A stretch of 41,321 nucleotides of DNA, from positions 1-41,321 of the forward strand of contig JAMPAF010000016.1 in NCBI GenBank assembly GCA_023667345.1, in the 5' to 3' direction. Numbering within the stretch: position 1 is the first letter of the stretch; each line of letters begins with the position of its first letter. The notes below the pieces were generated by a model. That model did not search any database. It had not been told where the DNA came from and was given only the letters and a program-made list of their open reading frames with translations. This DNA comes from Clostridiales bacterium. GTDB taxonomy: Bacteria; Bacillota; Clostridia; Christensenellales; Borkfalkiaceae. Positions 15,324 to 27,300 of this stretch are shown here, piece by piece. A program made the translations under genes and the position numbers.

Positions 15324-16298
15324 TCAGTTTATAAGGTTCAGAAATGCGTCATCTGGAATATACGAGCCGGAGGGGTGGCGAAAATCGCGCACCGGACAGC
15401 CGTTAAACGCTCCGGAAAGCAGCGTTATGCTGTAATTAGTGTACACGCCCGTCAGGTTTTTGCAGTTTGTAAACGCGCCCGTATCCACCGTTATCACGCC
15501 CGAAAACGTGACGGTAGATATTTTGGAATTTTTAAAGGCGCCGCTATCTATCTTCGTGACCTTGTACGAGCCCAGTTCTTCGGGGATTACAAGGTTGGAA
15601 GCGTCTCCCGTATAGCCGTAAACGGCTACGCCTCCGTCGTAAATTCTTAAAAGATAGCTTCCCTCGGTAAACTTTTTCGTGTCCTTTTTGAACATATATA
15701 AAGTTACGAACACGAACGCGAGCGAGAGTATGATTATGAGCACGTTGAAAACCAGCGGGAATTTGGTGAGATTCCTCGACGTGACGTCCTTCATTACGAA
15801 GGGGTACTTGCTCTTTTTGTACTTTTCGGGCTTTACCTTTGGTTCATTTATCTTTTTAGCCCTTTTGCTCTTCGCGGCGTCCTCTTCCTTGGGGCGGGTT
15901 TCGTCGCTGTAAAACATTCCGAACTTGTAGGTGTTGTCCTCGAACTCGCCCTCGTTCCACACAAACCTGTCGAACGCCGCCTGAATTAAGCGAACCGAGA
16001 CGGACGTGCATTTAAAGCTTACACGAAGCTTTGCCTTGGGGACGAACTCCTCCTCCGCGCCCGCGAGAAACTCGTTGTAAACCACCACCGACTTTTCTAT
16101 CAAATCGCCCGCCGCATTGTACTGGCACACCTCGAACCGCATGCCGAGGAGCTGTTGGGTAACGTTGTTGTTGAATCTGAATACAATGTACTTGCGGCTG
16201 GACTTGTCGTCCTCGAACACAATGTATTCGTTTAACGTTACGGGGTCGGACGACTTGTCGGTGTACTTTATTTTGGTTACGGTATTAAACGAACTCAT
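15324..16298 (-). CDS. Single-pass membrane protein with BspA-like leucine-rich repeats
   Basis: A 324-residue protein. Residues 1-135 form a strand-rich domain (YIVFEDDKSSRKYIVFRFNN...) that I do not recognise; 136-180 is a basic linker (KSKRAKKINEPKVKPEKYKKSK); 181-203 is one membrane helix; 204-324 is outside and contains BspA-type leucine-rich repeats (LRR_5): LVIPEELGSYKVTKIDSGAF, then STVTFSGVITVDTGAFTNC and ITLLSGAFNGC. This orientation puts the N-terminal domain in the cytosol, fitting the basic linker. BspA repeats commonly mediate binding at the surface. The gene overlaps the end of the preceding one by 14 bases and its ribosome site GGAGG lies inside that gene, indicating translational coupling. 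Confidence 0.85.
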   Translation of the reverse strand: MSSFNTVTKIKYTDKSSDPVTLNEYIVFEDDKSSRKYIVFRFNNNVTQQLLGMRFEVCQYNAAGDLIEKSVVVYNEFLAGAEEEFVPKAKLRVSFKCTSVSVRLIQAAFDRFVWNEGEFEDNTYKFGMFYSDETRPKEEDAAKSKRAKKINEPKVKPEKYKKSKYPFVMKDVTSRNLTKFPLVFNVLIIILSLAFVFVTLYMFKKDTKKFTEGSYLLRIYDGGVAVYGYTGDASNLVIPEELGSYKVTKIDSGAFKNSKISTVTFSGVITVDTGAFTNCKNLTGVYTNYSITLLSGAFNGCPVRDFRHPSGSYIPDDAFLNLIN

Positions 16299-17019
16299 AT
16301 TCCAACGCGCCTCCGTTCATCGCCTTTGCGTTCTTGCGGCGGAAGCTCAGCACGGTTACGAAATAGCCGAGCACCGCAAGCACGAAGCTTGCGCCTATCG
16401 CAATGTAGTTTAAAGAGTTGTTGAGGTACTGGTACGCCACGTTTCTGCCGTATATTAAGCTTCCGCCCATAATTTCGACGATAACGTGCCTTAAAACGAA
16501 GAGCGCGGCGAATATTACGGCGCTCTTTAAGCACGCGTAAACGCGCAGTCTCTGCATGGATATGGGGCGCACGTAATTCTGGTTTATCACCGTGCCGTCC
16601 GCCTCGGCAATGACCACGTTCACGCGGGCGCAGCTTCTTTTGAGCGCAATAATGCGCGAGGACACGTCGGTTAAATCCCTCTGCGTAACCTCGAGCACAG
16701 ATAAAACCCTCTTGCGGCGGGAAAACTGCACAACGTAAAAGCGTATGTGTCTGAATGTTTCGGTGAAGTTGCAGACGAGGTATTTTTCGTACGCAGATTT
16801 ACACACGACGTACTTTTTGATAAACCGCCGCGTTTCGCCCGAGGTGAGATATATGGAGTTTATCGAATTGACCGACCTCTCCTTTTTCAACAGCTCGTCC
16901 TCGTGATAGTTGTGATAATATTTGTTTTTGGTAAGATTTGTGCACAAAAGGACTATTACGCCCGCGATAAAAAGTACCGCCGATATAAGGCACAATATCC
17001 TCCACCATAGCATTGTCAT
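16285..17019 (-). CDS. Three-helix membrane protein, unknown function
   Basis: A 244-residue protein with hydrophobic segments at about 5-27, 164-183 and 203-227. The ~135 residues between the first two are basic and polar, with cysteines at 73, 83 and 130 and a strand-rich pattern (VLSVLEVTQRDLTDVSSRIIALKR). The frame stays open upstream to a TTG at 17091, but those extra codons come from an inserted repeat; the ATG at 17019 has AGAGG six bases away and is the likely start. It is translationally coupled to the leucine-rich-repeat gene that follows. No family is recognised; the context suggests a part of the surface complex. Confidence 0.8.
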   Translation of the reverse strand: MTMLWWRILCLISAVLFIAGVIVLLCTNLTKNKYYHNYHEDELLKKERSVNSINSIYLTSGETRRFIKKYVVCKSAYEKYLVCNFTETFRHIRFYVVQFSRRKRVLSVLEVTQRDLTDVSSRIIALKRSCARVNVVIAEADGTVINQNYVRPISMQRLRVYACLKSAVIFAALFVLRHVIVEIMGGSLIYGRNVAYQYLNNSLNYIAIGASFVLAVLGYFVTVLSFRRKNAKAMNGGALEYEFV

Positions 17020-17031
17020 AAAAACCTCTGT

Positions 17032-17147
17032 CGTTACCGTAAATTTATAGTTCCTTCGACTTCGCTTCGCTTCGCTACTGCGTGCCGACAAAGTCGGGAC
17101 AGGATGACGCCCCTGCGGGGCGGAACGTTGCCGTAAATTTATAATTC
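17032..17147. repeat. Inserted repeat flanked by 22-bp direct repeats
   Basis: The flanks CGTTACCGTAAATTTATAGTTC (first 20 shown as pattern: 17032-17053) and 17126-17147 match at 20 of 22 positions. Between them lie 72 bp with tandem CTTCG words, GCTACTGCGTGCCG (also at 683-696), a GGATGACG word and a CCCCTGCGGGG hairpin. The right flank contains the stop codon of the 379-residue gene (17139-17141). It is the only repeat unit inside the giant cluster. Confidence 0.7.
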
Positions 17148-18278
17148 TTCGCCGCCGCTTTCGTCTAAACCGTCGTCAGATAAGCCGTCATCTGCTGCGG
17201 GCTCTTCGCTTTGCGGAAGCTCGTCCGCGTAGTCGTCCTCATCGCCTAAGCCGCTTTCCGTCTCTTCCGCCTGTGGCACAGACTGCTTTGCGGGCGGTTC
17301 GGGCTGAGGTGCGGGCGCGGGCTTTTGCGCCTTCTTTTTGGGCTTATGCCTGTGCGCAAGCTCCTCTTCGGGGGGCGTCTTTTCCTCTATGCCATCGTCG
17401 AAAAGCGCGGTTAGATTGTCCGCGATTTCCTCTCTGTCCACCCTTGCGCCGCTTATCTTTTTAATATTTATGCCCGAGGTGCGCTTTTGCGCGTTTACGG
17501 GGTCGAGCGCGATATCCTCGAAAAGAAGCACGAGCGAAAGGTTTTGCGTCATGTTGAAAACGGGTATCGTAAAGCCGAGTATGAGAAGGCTTACTATCGC
17601 CCATACAAGAACTATGAGCAAGGTGTATCTGCGCCCGCCAAACAGCAGCAGTATGGCGACAAAGCCCGCCACGCACAAGCCGACTATCAAAGACATAATC
17701 AGAAGGGGCACGAACACGCTTAAAATTACCGTCATTTTGCCGCGGCTCTTCATCGAGTTCACGCACACGGAAACGACCTCGCCCGCGGAGAGCGCGGGGT
17801 TGCTGTCGATAACGTACGACGTGGGCGAAAACACCGCGACTACTATTATAGTGTAAACGAGGTAAATTATCAAGCAGGGAACGGCAAAAATAGCGTAAAT
17901 GAGCGCAGTGTACTCAATCGACACGAACTGCGAGATTGCGAGCCCGAGCGCGAATATCGCGCCGCAGACCACCGTTAAGAGCAGAAATCCGCCGAGATAC
18001 ATCAAAAACTCTATTACCGTTGCCACTATCTTCGTCCACAGCGGCTTTTGCGAAGCGCGGGTGAGCGACTGCGGCACGTCGACCGTGCGGGCGTTTTTGG
18101 CGATTTTTGCCTGACGCACGTCGGCTAAATCTACCATTGCGCCCAAAACTACCGTGAGCCGCGCCACAATCGACATAAAGAAGTACAGCATACTCTTTAT
18201 GACGTTCTTATTTTTCCAAATGGTCTGGGCGGAAATTTTGAACGCCTGCCTGAAATACCAGGCGAAACCTTTATTCAT
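17139..18278 (-). CDS. Multi-pass membrane protein with acidic cytosolic tail
   Basis: A 379-residue protein. About five to six hydrophobic segments lie at 27-51, 84-118, 124-150, 183-215 and 219-241. The segment after the third, SPTSYVIDSNPALSAGEVVSVCVNSMKSRGK, resembles the loop of DUF975 and GlpQ-type membrane domains, where a helix pair follows an SPxxYV...NP...SA pattern; the match is by eye only. Residues 260-379 are hydrophilic: first basic, then a KPKKKAQKPAPAPQPEPPAK stretch, ending in a strongly acidic tail (EDDYADELPQSEEPAADDG). Its ribosome site is GGAGG. It starts 39 bp after the 5394-residue gene. A docking or scaffold role for the tail is only a guess. Confidence 0.8.
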   Translation of the reverse strand: MNKGFAWYFRQAFKISAQTIWKNKNVIKSMLYFFMSIVARLTVVLGAMVDLADVRQAKIAKNARTVDVPQSLTRASQKPLWTKIVATVIEFLMYLGGFLLLTVVCGAIFALGLAISQFVSIEYTALIYAIFAVPCLIIYLVYTIIVVAVFSPTSYVIDSNPALSAGEVVSVCVNSMKSRGKMTVILSVFVPLLIMSLIVGLCVAGFVAILLLFGGRRYTLLIVLVWAIVSLLILGFTIPVFNMTQNLSLVLLFEDIALDPVNAQKRTSGINIKKISGARVDREEIADNLTALFDDGIEEKTPPEEELAHRHKPKKKAQKPAPAPQPEPPAKQSVPQAEETESGLGDEDDYADELPQSEEPAADDGLSDDGLDESGGEEL

Positions 18279-18317
18279 ATTACCTCCGTGGGGCGCGGTA
18301 CGCGCCCCCGCATTTTG

Positions 18318-21300
18318 TTAATTTAACGAGCCTTCGGCAACCTGCGCCGTAACTCCGTCGGGCAAAGTAGCTATAAGAGAATACTTGCCGCCTACGTTGT
18401 ACTTTCTCGACCCCGAAACTCTGTACAGAGCCACGGTTAAAACGTAGCCGCCGTCCGTCTGCGTTGCCGTAACCTGAATTTTGTGTTTGTCGTAAGCGCT
18501 GAGCCCCACGACCGTGTAGCCCTCGATTACGCCCTCATCTATCGTACAGCCGCTAAAATCAACGTATATTTCGCGCTGCATGTTTGCCTCGTCCGCAGCG
18601 GTTATATAGGTTGCCTTTACGTCGGTCGTTACGATATCTTTAAGTCTGTAATTAGAGCTGACGTCGGTGCGGCTGCCGTTTTGGACGGATGCGACACTTA
18701 CGCCGAGCACGTATTTGCCATCTTCGACGAATACGAGCACCTGCACGCTGTGACCCTCTGCAAGGTTCTCCCCGCCCGTTAAGACGTAGCCGCCGTTTAA
18801 TACCCATCTGCTTTCGCCGTCGAACGCAAATAGACCGCTATCTTTGCCGACCGCAAGTTCGCTTGCGCTCACGGTTATTTCCACGCCTATTGCGGGGCGG
18901 GCGTATTCCTCCGCCTCCGAAAGAGTGATAATTTTGACCGTGGCTCCGTCGAGCGTGCAATTTTCGTCGAGCTTGTAGTTCGCGCTCAAATCGCTGCGTC
19001 TGCCCGCGGCTGTTTCGCTGAATACGGTTATGCCGATAAGCCAGCCTCCGTCGATATAGAACGCGGTTACCTCCGCCCTGTGCGCGGGCGTCGCGTCTTC
19101 GAACAAGCCGTTCACCCCGATATCGAGCTTGCCGACAGTAAGCTCGCTTGCGCTGAGAGCGGACAAATCTGCGCTTAAAACGTTTTCTCTTACATAAATA
19201 ATTCCGCTTTCGGGGTTGTCGCACACGAGCGAGTAGATTGCCGTTACGTCCGCGCCTTCGCCGTCGTACACCTTTACAAGGCTTGTGATAAGGTCGGCGT
19301 ACTCGCCCGCCGCCGCGGGAACGGTAACCGTGTTTTTGCCGAAGCTTAGCTTATGCCCGTAACCGAGCGTTTCGCCCTCGGAAAGGCTTATCGCGCCGCC
19401 GTCGAACGTGTAGGTTTGGTTTGCGCCCGTGTACGGCAAGGTCTTGCCCAGTTCGCCGAGCGTGTAGTGAATTTCCGTCTGGGTATACGATACGCGCACT
19501 CTGAAATTCGCCGCTAACAGTCCGAGCGACTTAATCGTCGCGTTGAGCGCGTTATACGTGTAGATTACCTTGTAGTTTGCGGAAACGTCCTCGCCGCCGC
19601 TCGTTATGTGCACCGCGGAGATGGTGAGGTTGCCGCTTATCTGCGTGGGCGCAAGAGAAGTGCCGACCACCGTCACCTCGTCGCCCTCCGCCACGTCGCC
19701 GTTTTCCGTGTTGCGGCTTGCGATTTCGAAGTTTGTCGCGCCGAGCGTGAGGTTTTCGCCCCTGTATTCCTGCGCAACGCCGCCGTAAGGGTCGGTGGGC
19801 GTTACGACTATCGTGCGTTCGGTGATTTCCACTACCGCCGCCGCATTGCCCGCGGTTATCTCATAGTTTTCCATGCCCGCGAAGGCGATTACGACATAGT
19901 ACTTGCCCACGTTGTAGCGGGTGACGATTTTGCCGTCTTTATTGCACAGTTCGAAGGTGTATTCGGGAGCGCCGTCGCCCGCAAAGCCCGCACACTCCGT
20001 AAGGCTTGCCTCGAAGTCGGGGCGCGAGTTGGAATATACGAACTTGTTCGTTCCGTTCACCGCCACCGTATAGCTCAAAGGGCGGGGCGAAATTACGAAC
20101 TCTATCGTATCGTAACGCACGTAGTATCCTTCCAAAGCGTCGCCTGATAAGGTCACCTTAACGGTGTACGTGCCCGCGTTTACGGGGGTGCCGACAATCC
20201 GGTTGCCCTCTTTGTCGGTGAACGTGTAGGTTGCGGTAAGGCTCGCCGCGTCCGCCTCGGAGAAGCCGTATTCATCACCATCCGCGGGGCTTTCCACGTC
20301 GTGTAAGTGGACGTAGCCGAAAAGGCTTAAAGCCACCGCGTTTCCGTCGTAGACGTGCGGGGTTTCATCGTTGAGCACCGGCTTTACGAGTACCTTTCTT
20401 TCGGTTACCGTAAGCGTGCCCGCGGTTATGCGCTTGACGTCATAATTGTTCATGACGTCGCCGCCGAACTCCGCCGTTACGCTCTTATACGCCACCGCGT
20501 TTGCGGGAAGGGGAAGTATGTCGGTATAGCTAAATGTTACCGTCGCCCTGTCGAGGTCGTCCCCGACGAAGCCGTCCTTATCATCCGAAGTGCCGGAAGA
20601 TATATGCGCTTTGGTATACTCCTCGCCGCCCCTCTCGACTACTCTGTCGTCGACCTTTATTGTAATCCCGCGCTTTTCTATCGTCAGCGTGCATGAAAGC
20701 TTGCTTGCCGCCGCGTCCAACTCGTAATTCGCCGCCTTGCCGCTCGTAAACGAAATGTTTGCCGTGTCGAACTCAACGTTGCACGAGCCCGCGTTCACGT
20801 TGTCGCCGTCGAAGATTACCTTGCACGCAATCGCGTCGCCGTCGCAGAGGTTGGTCGTCAACGCCTTGCCGTCCGCAAAGTCGTACGCCTCGCCGTCGTA
20901 GGTATGCGTTACGTCCGAAAGCCCGATGACAAGCTTTTTGGGCGTTATGATATGAGTTATGTACTGGCAGGTTACATTGTAGTTTGCCGACAGAACCTGC
21001 GAGGTTCCCTTTACCGTCGTTGCGTCGGTATCGAGGAACACGTAGTACGTGCCCGCGTCCTTGGGCGTGCCCGCGGTTATCAGCCCCGCGGCGTCCGAAC
21101 AGTATCTGACCGCAACGACGCCTGTCTCTTCTTCATAGGCAAACTGCCCGCCCGTAACCGCAAGCTTTGAGCCGTCGTAGGCGTGGGTCTTGCCGTCGTA
21201 CTCCGCCGCCGCCCATTCGCCAAGCGAAAGCGTAATTTCTCTGCGGGTTATCTCGAATTCCAGAGACGCGCACGTAATTTCGTAGTTGCCCGCGCCGTTG

Positions 21301-24300
21301 CCTTCGCCCGCATACGCGATATAACAGTTGTTAGTATCCAGCCGCACGGTATACGTGCCCGCGTTGACGGGAGCCTTGCCGCCGCGCACCTCGTAAAGGA
21401 GCGCAACGGTTGTAATCTCATCGCCGCCGACAAGCCCGTCCGCCGTCACCTTCTTAAACTCGGTATCGAACGAGCTGTCGCCGTATTCGAAATCGGTCTT
21501 TGCGCCGTTTAAGGTTACGTTTATCGCCTTTTTGGCTATAACCACCTTGCCGTAGTTGTAATTTACGTTGTAGTACGTTTCCGTTACGTCCTCGCCTCCC
21601 GCCGTGATGGCGATTGCAAACACGTTCTGTTCGCCCTCGGTTGCGTCGAGGAATTCGGGAATTTCGCCCGCTACGGCTATACCGTGACCCGCTAAAAGCT
21701 TGTTTTCGGTATACGTGAACCCGCCGTCGGAATAGGGCGTGCCGCAGTATACTTTATTTAAAATGGCGTTCGTGTTTATGGTAATCGCTATTTTAGTTAC
21801 CTTTAAAGTGCCGTTTTCGTAGCCCGCTATCTCGTAATTTTCGGGTGCGGAGTATGTGCACGCGTTTTCGGTTTCGCCTATCTCCGTGCGGCTTGCAAAG
21901 GTGAGCATAACGAGCGTATCGGTGCCCAAAAGCCCCTTCTTGCTCTGCTTTACGCCGTCCTTTATCCACTCCGTGTCGTAGCCGTCGTATTTGCTGAGCG
22001 CGTTGCCGCTGTATTCTTCCATCGCATCCGCCGTCTTTACGATAATCTGTCTCTTTGCGACCGTGAGCGTGGCTGGCGTGAACGTGACTGTGTAGTTAGT
22101 AAGCTTGCCGCCCACTACCGACATACTGCTTTCGTCGCCCGTAACCGTGTATTCGCCGAAGCCGAGATATTCAGCCGCGTCGCAGATTTCGTCGCCCTTT
22201 TTATAGAGAGCGCGGAAACGTAGCTTTTCGCCGTTTACAAGCTCGCTTTCATAATACTTGTCGGGTTCTAAACTCTCACCGTAGACCTTCGATTGGTCGT
22301 CGAGCGCAACGGTGACGGAAAGTTTTTCGACCGTAAGCGTGCCGCGCGAGATTATGTTTATATCGTAGTTGGGAGTTACGACTGCGCCGTCTGCGGTGAT
22401 TGTAACCGTCATCGAGTTGGTTATACTGCCGTAATCGGTAATTTCCGCGTGGTTCGAGGTCGTGAGCTTATGCCCCGCAACCAAATCGCTTTCGCTGTAT
22501 ATACATTCCGCCGTGAGCGCGGCGCCGTTATAGGAGCGGGTCGCGCCGCCGTAAGCTACGTTTATAACCTTTTGCTCGATTTCAAGCCTTGCGCCGTTTT
22601 CTCTGTGGCTGACCTCGTATTCGCCCGCCGCGTTGCCGCTTGCGTCCACAACCTTGTAGATTGCGGTATTATTACGCGACGAACTTACGTTGCCGTCCTT
22701 TGTGGCAAAACTGCCGTCGAGAATTAATCTGTAACCTGCGGGCAGCTTTAAGCTTTCGTCGCCGTTAATTACGTACTCCACCTCGTCCGCGGGCGCGTCG
22801 GGGTCGAGCTCGAGCGGCGTGCCGTCGTAAGTCTTTGTAACCGTTTTGCGCACAATCTCTATGCCCGTGCCGTTTATTGTAAGAGTGCCCTTATTTACCT
22901 TTTTGACCGTGTAATTTTCCGCGCCGACCGCGCCGCCGCTTACAACTATGCCGCCGCACACGATATCGTACGTGCCCGCAAATACGGGCTCTACACTCTC
23001 GCCGTCTCTTTCGAACGCGGGGATAACTTTAAGCGTATCGCCGCTCAACAGCCCGACAACGCTCTTGTAGCCGCTTGCACCCGCGGGATATGCGGGCGTT
23101 TCGCCGTAGCCTACGGTTATATCGTCCATGGAAACCGTAAGCTCTCTCGCCGTTATCGCAAAATCAAAGTCGGGGCAGACGGTTATTTCATAGTTTTCGA
23201 TATCGCCGCCCGTGACCGTGCAGTTTTCTTTATCTGTCTTCGCGGTGTAATTGCCGACGAATTCGGGGGTTACGAACCCGCTTTCGCCCTGCCTTTGATA
23301 GCTGACCGCAACGACTAACCTTTCGCCCGAAACCATGCCCTTGACGGTTGCGTTGCGTATCGCGCCGTCGTAATCGTCGCCGTACGCAAACTGCGTAACG
23401 CCGCCTCTGTTGAGCGTGACCTTGATTTCGCGGGGGATAACCTCGAATTCAACCGTTTCGGACGCAAATTGCGGCTCGTAGTTGGCAAAGCCGTTTTCTA
23501 TGATTTTTCCGCCCGCGTTTTTAATAACCGTGTCCGCCCATACCGCCCGTGCGGTGTATGTGCCTATGCCGTTTACCGCTCTGTCACAAATAACCGCAAT
23601 CTCCGCCGTTTCGCCGTTTTCAAGCGTCACCGCGCCGTCGGTTACAGCCTTAACGTAATCGTCGCCGTACTGCAACCGTAAGCCGCCTTTAAGCGTTACC
23701 GTGACGGGCTTTTTAGCAATGACTATCGTGCCCGCCGTATAGCCGATTTGGTAGTTATCCGACAAATCGTCGTCGCCGCACATAACTGAGTAAGTCGTGT
23801 TGTTGTCCTCGCCTTCGGTGGCGTTGACATACTCGTCTTTATAGTCGACAACCAGCCTGTGGTTGAGAGCGGTGAGCAAGCCTTCCGCCGACTTGTACTC
23901 GGTATTGCCGTGGGGCAAGCCGTCGTAGACTTCGTCCGCGTCGCCCGTGGCTATTTGCAGCGGACGCTTGCCTATCGTGAACGAAAGACGGTTAAATTTT
24001 ACTGTGTAACTGGATACGCCCGCGCCCGAAAGGGTGACGGAAACGACGTACGTGCCCGCGTTGACGGGAGCGCCTTGCAAAATGTTGCCTACGTTGTCGG
24101 CAAACGTATAAGTTGCGGTAAAGCCCGCCGCGTCCTCTGCTGTGAAGCCGTATTTATCGTCCTCCGCCGCGCCCTCGATATTGTGCGAGTGCGTGTAGCC
24201 GAAAAGGCTTAAATCCACCTCTTCGCCGTCGTAAATATACGGCGTCGCGCCTTTGAATACGGGAACTACGGCAACCTGTCTTTCGGTTACGGTAAGTGTG

Positions 24301-27300
24301 CCGTAGCTGTTGAAATTTTCGTCGATTACGTAGTTATCCGGAACTTTATATTCGCACTTGTTTTCAGTGCTGCCGACCTCGGTTTGCGACGCGCCCGAAA
24401 CGAACTCCAAAGTATCGCCCCCGAGAAGCCCTTCCGCACTCTGTTTTCCGTCGTCGTTTACCCAGCAGGTGGTATAGCCGTCGTGCTTTGTGAGCGCGAC
24501 GCCGCTGTATTCCGCCGACGCGTCCGCCGTGTTTACCGCTATGTGGCGGGCAGTTACCTCGAAGTCCGCCGCGGGTGCGAAATTCAAATCGTAGTTATCG
24601 ACGCTTGCGCGCCCGCCCGTTATGTACGCCGTGTCCTCGTCGTAGCTTATCTGGTACTTGCCGACCGGCAGTATGAAGCGCCCGTTCTGCGTTTGCGGGG
24701 TTACCTTTTCGACGCCCTTGAAGTATTCGACGCCGAAGCTCAATGTTTCGCCCGCGGCGAGGGGCACGTGCGTACCGTGAGTTATGACAGGCTGTTCGCC
24801 GTACACGGCGGAAACGCTGTCTATCGTGACCTCAACGTATTTGCGCGAAACCTTCAATCTGCCGAAATTAGTCGTTATTTCGTAGTTATCCTTATTCGTC
24901 AGCGTGAAATATACGGTGTTTTCGGACTCGCCCGCGTCAATCTGCTCGCCCGTGCCGGTTACGGTGAACGTGTCGCGGTCGGCTATGGGCTTGCCGCCCT
25001 CGGTCGCGCCCTTGTAGATAACCTCGTAGTCCGCGGTAACCGCCGTGCCGTCGTACCCGTCTTTTGTCGCGCTTTGCGACTTTATTTCGATTTTGCGGGG
25101 CGTTACTTTAAGTTTGCCGTAGGTTGCGTTGTCGGGACCGTATTTCAGTTTGAGATTGCCCGTTTCGTTGCCGTCGGCGTCTACGATTTTAAACTTCGTG
25201 GTGTTGTTTACGCCGTCCTCTCCCGTCACGTCGGTACGCTCGCAGATACTGTCCCCGTCCGCGATTATTCTGTAACCGAATTGTCCGACGTCGCCTCCGT
25301 CGTAGTCGTAGCGTTCGTATTTGTCGGTAGAAAGCGCGGTGCCGTCGTATTCCTTTTCCGCGTTTGCGGTGTAAAGAATTACCAAGCCGGTGCTTATATT
25401 CAAGGTGCCGTTAAGCTTTGTTACCGCGTAGTCGCCCGTCGCGTCCTCTCCGTCCGCGTTTTTAGCCGTAAAGCTTACAAAAACTATTTCGTATTCGCCC
25501 GCGTCCGCGGGGGGATTTGCCGCCGTGTACTCCGTGCCGTCCTTGCCTGTGAACTTGACCTCGGTAACCGTGAGCTCGTCGCCCTCTGCGAGAGCGTCCG
25601 ACGAATTTAAGTTATAGTTGTTAGCCGCAACTTTGTACTCGACCGCCGTGCCGAAGGGGAACCAGAGGTCGCTCACGCGGATTTTTACGGGCTTTTCGGA
25701 AATTTTGAGCGAGTGATTTTCTTTTTCGTAATTTATGTTGTAGTTTGAAATCTTGCCGCCCGAAATCTCTTTACCTGCAACCGTTACGGGGTAAGTGCCC
25801 GCGTGCACGGGAAGATTGCCCTCTTCGTCCGCAAACGAGAAGGTCAAAACAAGGCTTTCGCCGTCTGGCATATCTTCCGCAACCGAGTATGCGAGCGCGT
25901 CGGGAAGGGCGTCGCCGTAGGTTATCTGCGCGTCGGTCACGCTTACGGTTAAATCCATGGGCGTGATTGTAAATTCCACGTCCCCGCAGGTTGACGAAAG
26001 CTTATAATTTTCAATGCCGCCCCCGACGGGGTTGCCGTCTCTGTCCGTTACCGTACAATTTTCAAAGTCGAGCGAGGCGATATACGTGCCCGCGTCCTTA
26101 GGGATAAACGCCTCTTCCGCCGCGCGCGATACAAACGAACGCGCACGAAGAGCATAACGCGCCGCCTGCGCGGGTGCCTTTTCCGTGTATATAACGGCAA
26201 CGGTTATAATTTCGCCGTCCGCCGCGCCGACTATTTCCGCCGAGCAGATATCGCCCGCAAAAGGCTTGCCGTACGTAAACGACGTAACGCCGCCCTTGTT
26301 GAGCGTGATTTCTATTCCGCGCTTTAAGATAGTCAATGTCGGGTCGTTTTCGACGAACGTAATGTCGTAGTTGTCAACGCTTGCGTTGCCGCCGACAATA
26401 TCCGCCTCAGCCGTAATCGAGTACACGCCCGCCGCCGCGGGATTTTCGCTCTTGTCGCCCGTTTCCTTATTAATAAACGTATAGGTAAGTTCGAGTTCGT
26501 CGCCGTGATAGAGCGCGCCGACGGCTATCTCGTTGCCGACGTTTACCGCCCTTTCGCCGTATGTGAAGCTGTCACCGAGAAGCTTTACCGAAAGCGGGCT
26601 TCTGTCGATTATAAGCTTGCCTTCGTAAATGTAGGTGACTTTATAGTTGGAATACAGCGCGTTGCCGCCCGTGACCGCCGACCTCTCTTCGTCAACCGCA
26701 ATATCGTACGTGCCCGCGTTTACGGGAAGAAGCGGCTTGCCGTCCTTATCCGTGAGCGGCTTGCCGTTTTGGCTGAATATGTAGGCGGGTACGAGTTCTT
26801 CGTCGCCCAAAAGCCCGCCCTCGGTTACCTCGTGCGCGATTTCGGGGAAGGTTTCGTAGCCGTAAACGCCCGCGCCGCCCGAAATTTTTACCGTAAGCTC
26901 CCTTTGCTTTATAGTTAAAAGTCCGTCCTCGCCGTCGACGTCGTAGTTGTCGGAGGGGTTAAGATTAATGCCCCAACCGTCGTACACGATTGCGTACTCG
27001 CCCGCGTTTACGGGCGTGCCGTCGTAATATATTCCCACATTGAGGTTTTCGCCGTAGGGCATTACAAAATCCGTGTGCGGAACGCCGTTCACGGTGTAGG
27101 GAATATCGCCGAGTTCGGGCAAGTCGTCGCCGTAGGTAATTTCCACGTCCTTGGATATGGCTATGTGCAACTCTTTAGGCGCAATTTCGAGCTCGCCCCC
27201 GTTGCATATGATTTTGTAGTTTTTAAGCCTGTCGCCCGCCGCCGTCTCGCTCTCTTCCGTTTCGGAATAGCTTACGGTAAAGCCCGTGGCTTCGACCGAG

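Noticed and set aside
17020-17091. Possible 24-residue N-terminal extension of the three-helix membrane protein from a TTG
   Set aside because: The extension is encoded by the inserted repeat and its flank, while the ATG at 17019 has a proper ribosome site.
18318-19200. Sortase anchoring of the giant protein
   Set aside because: The C-terminus has no LPxTG-like motif, hydrophobic helix or basic tail; any attachment would have to use the N-terminal segment or a partner.
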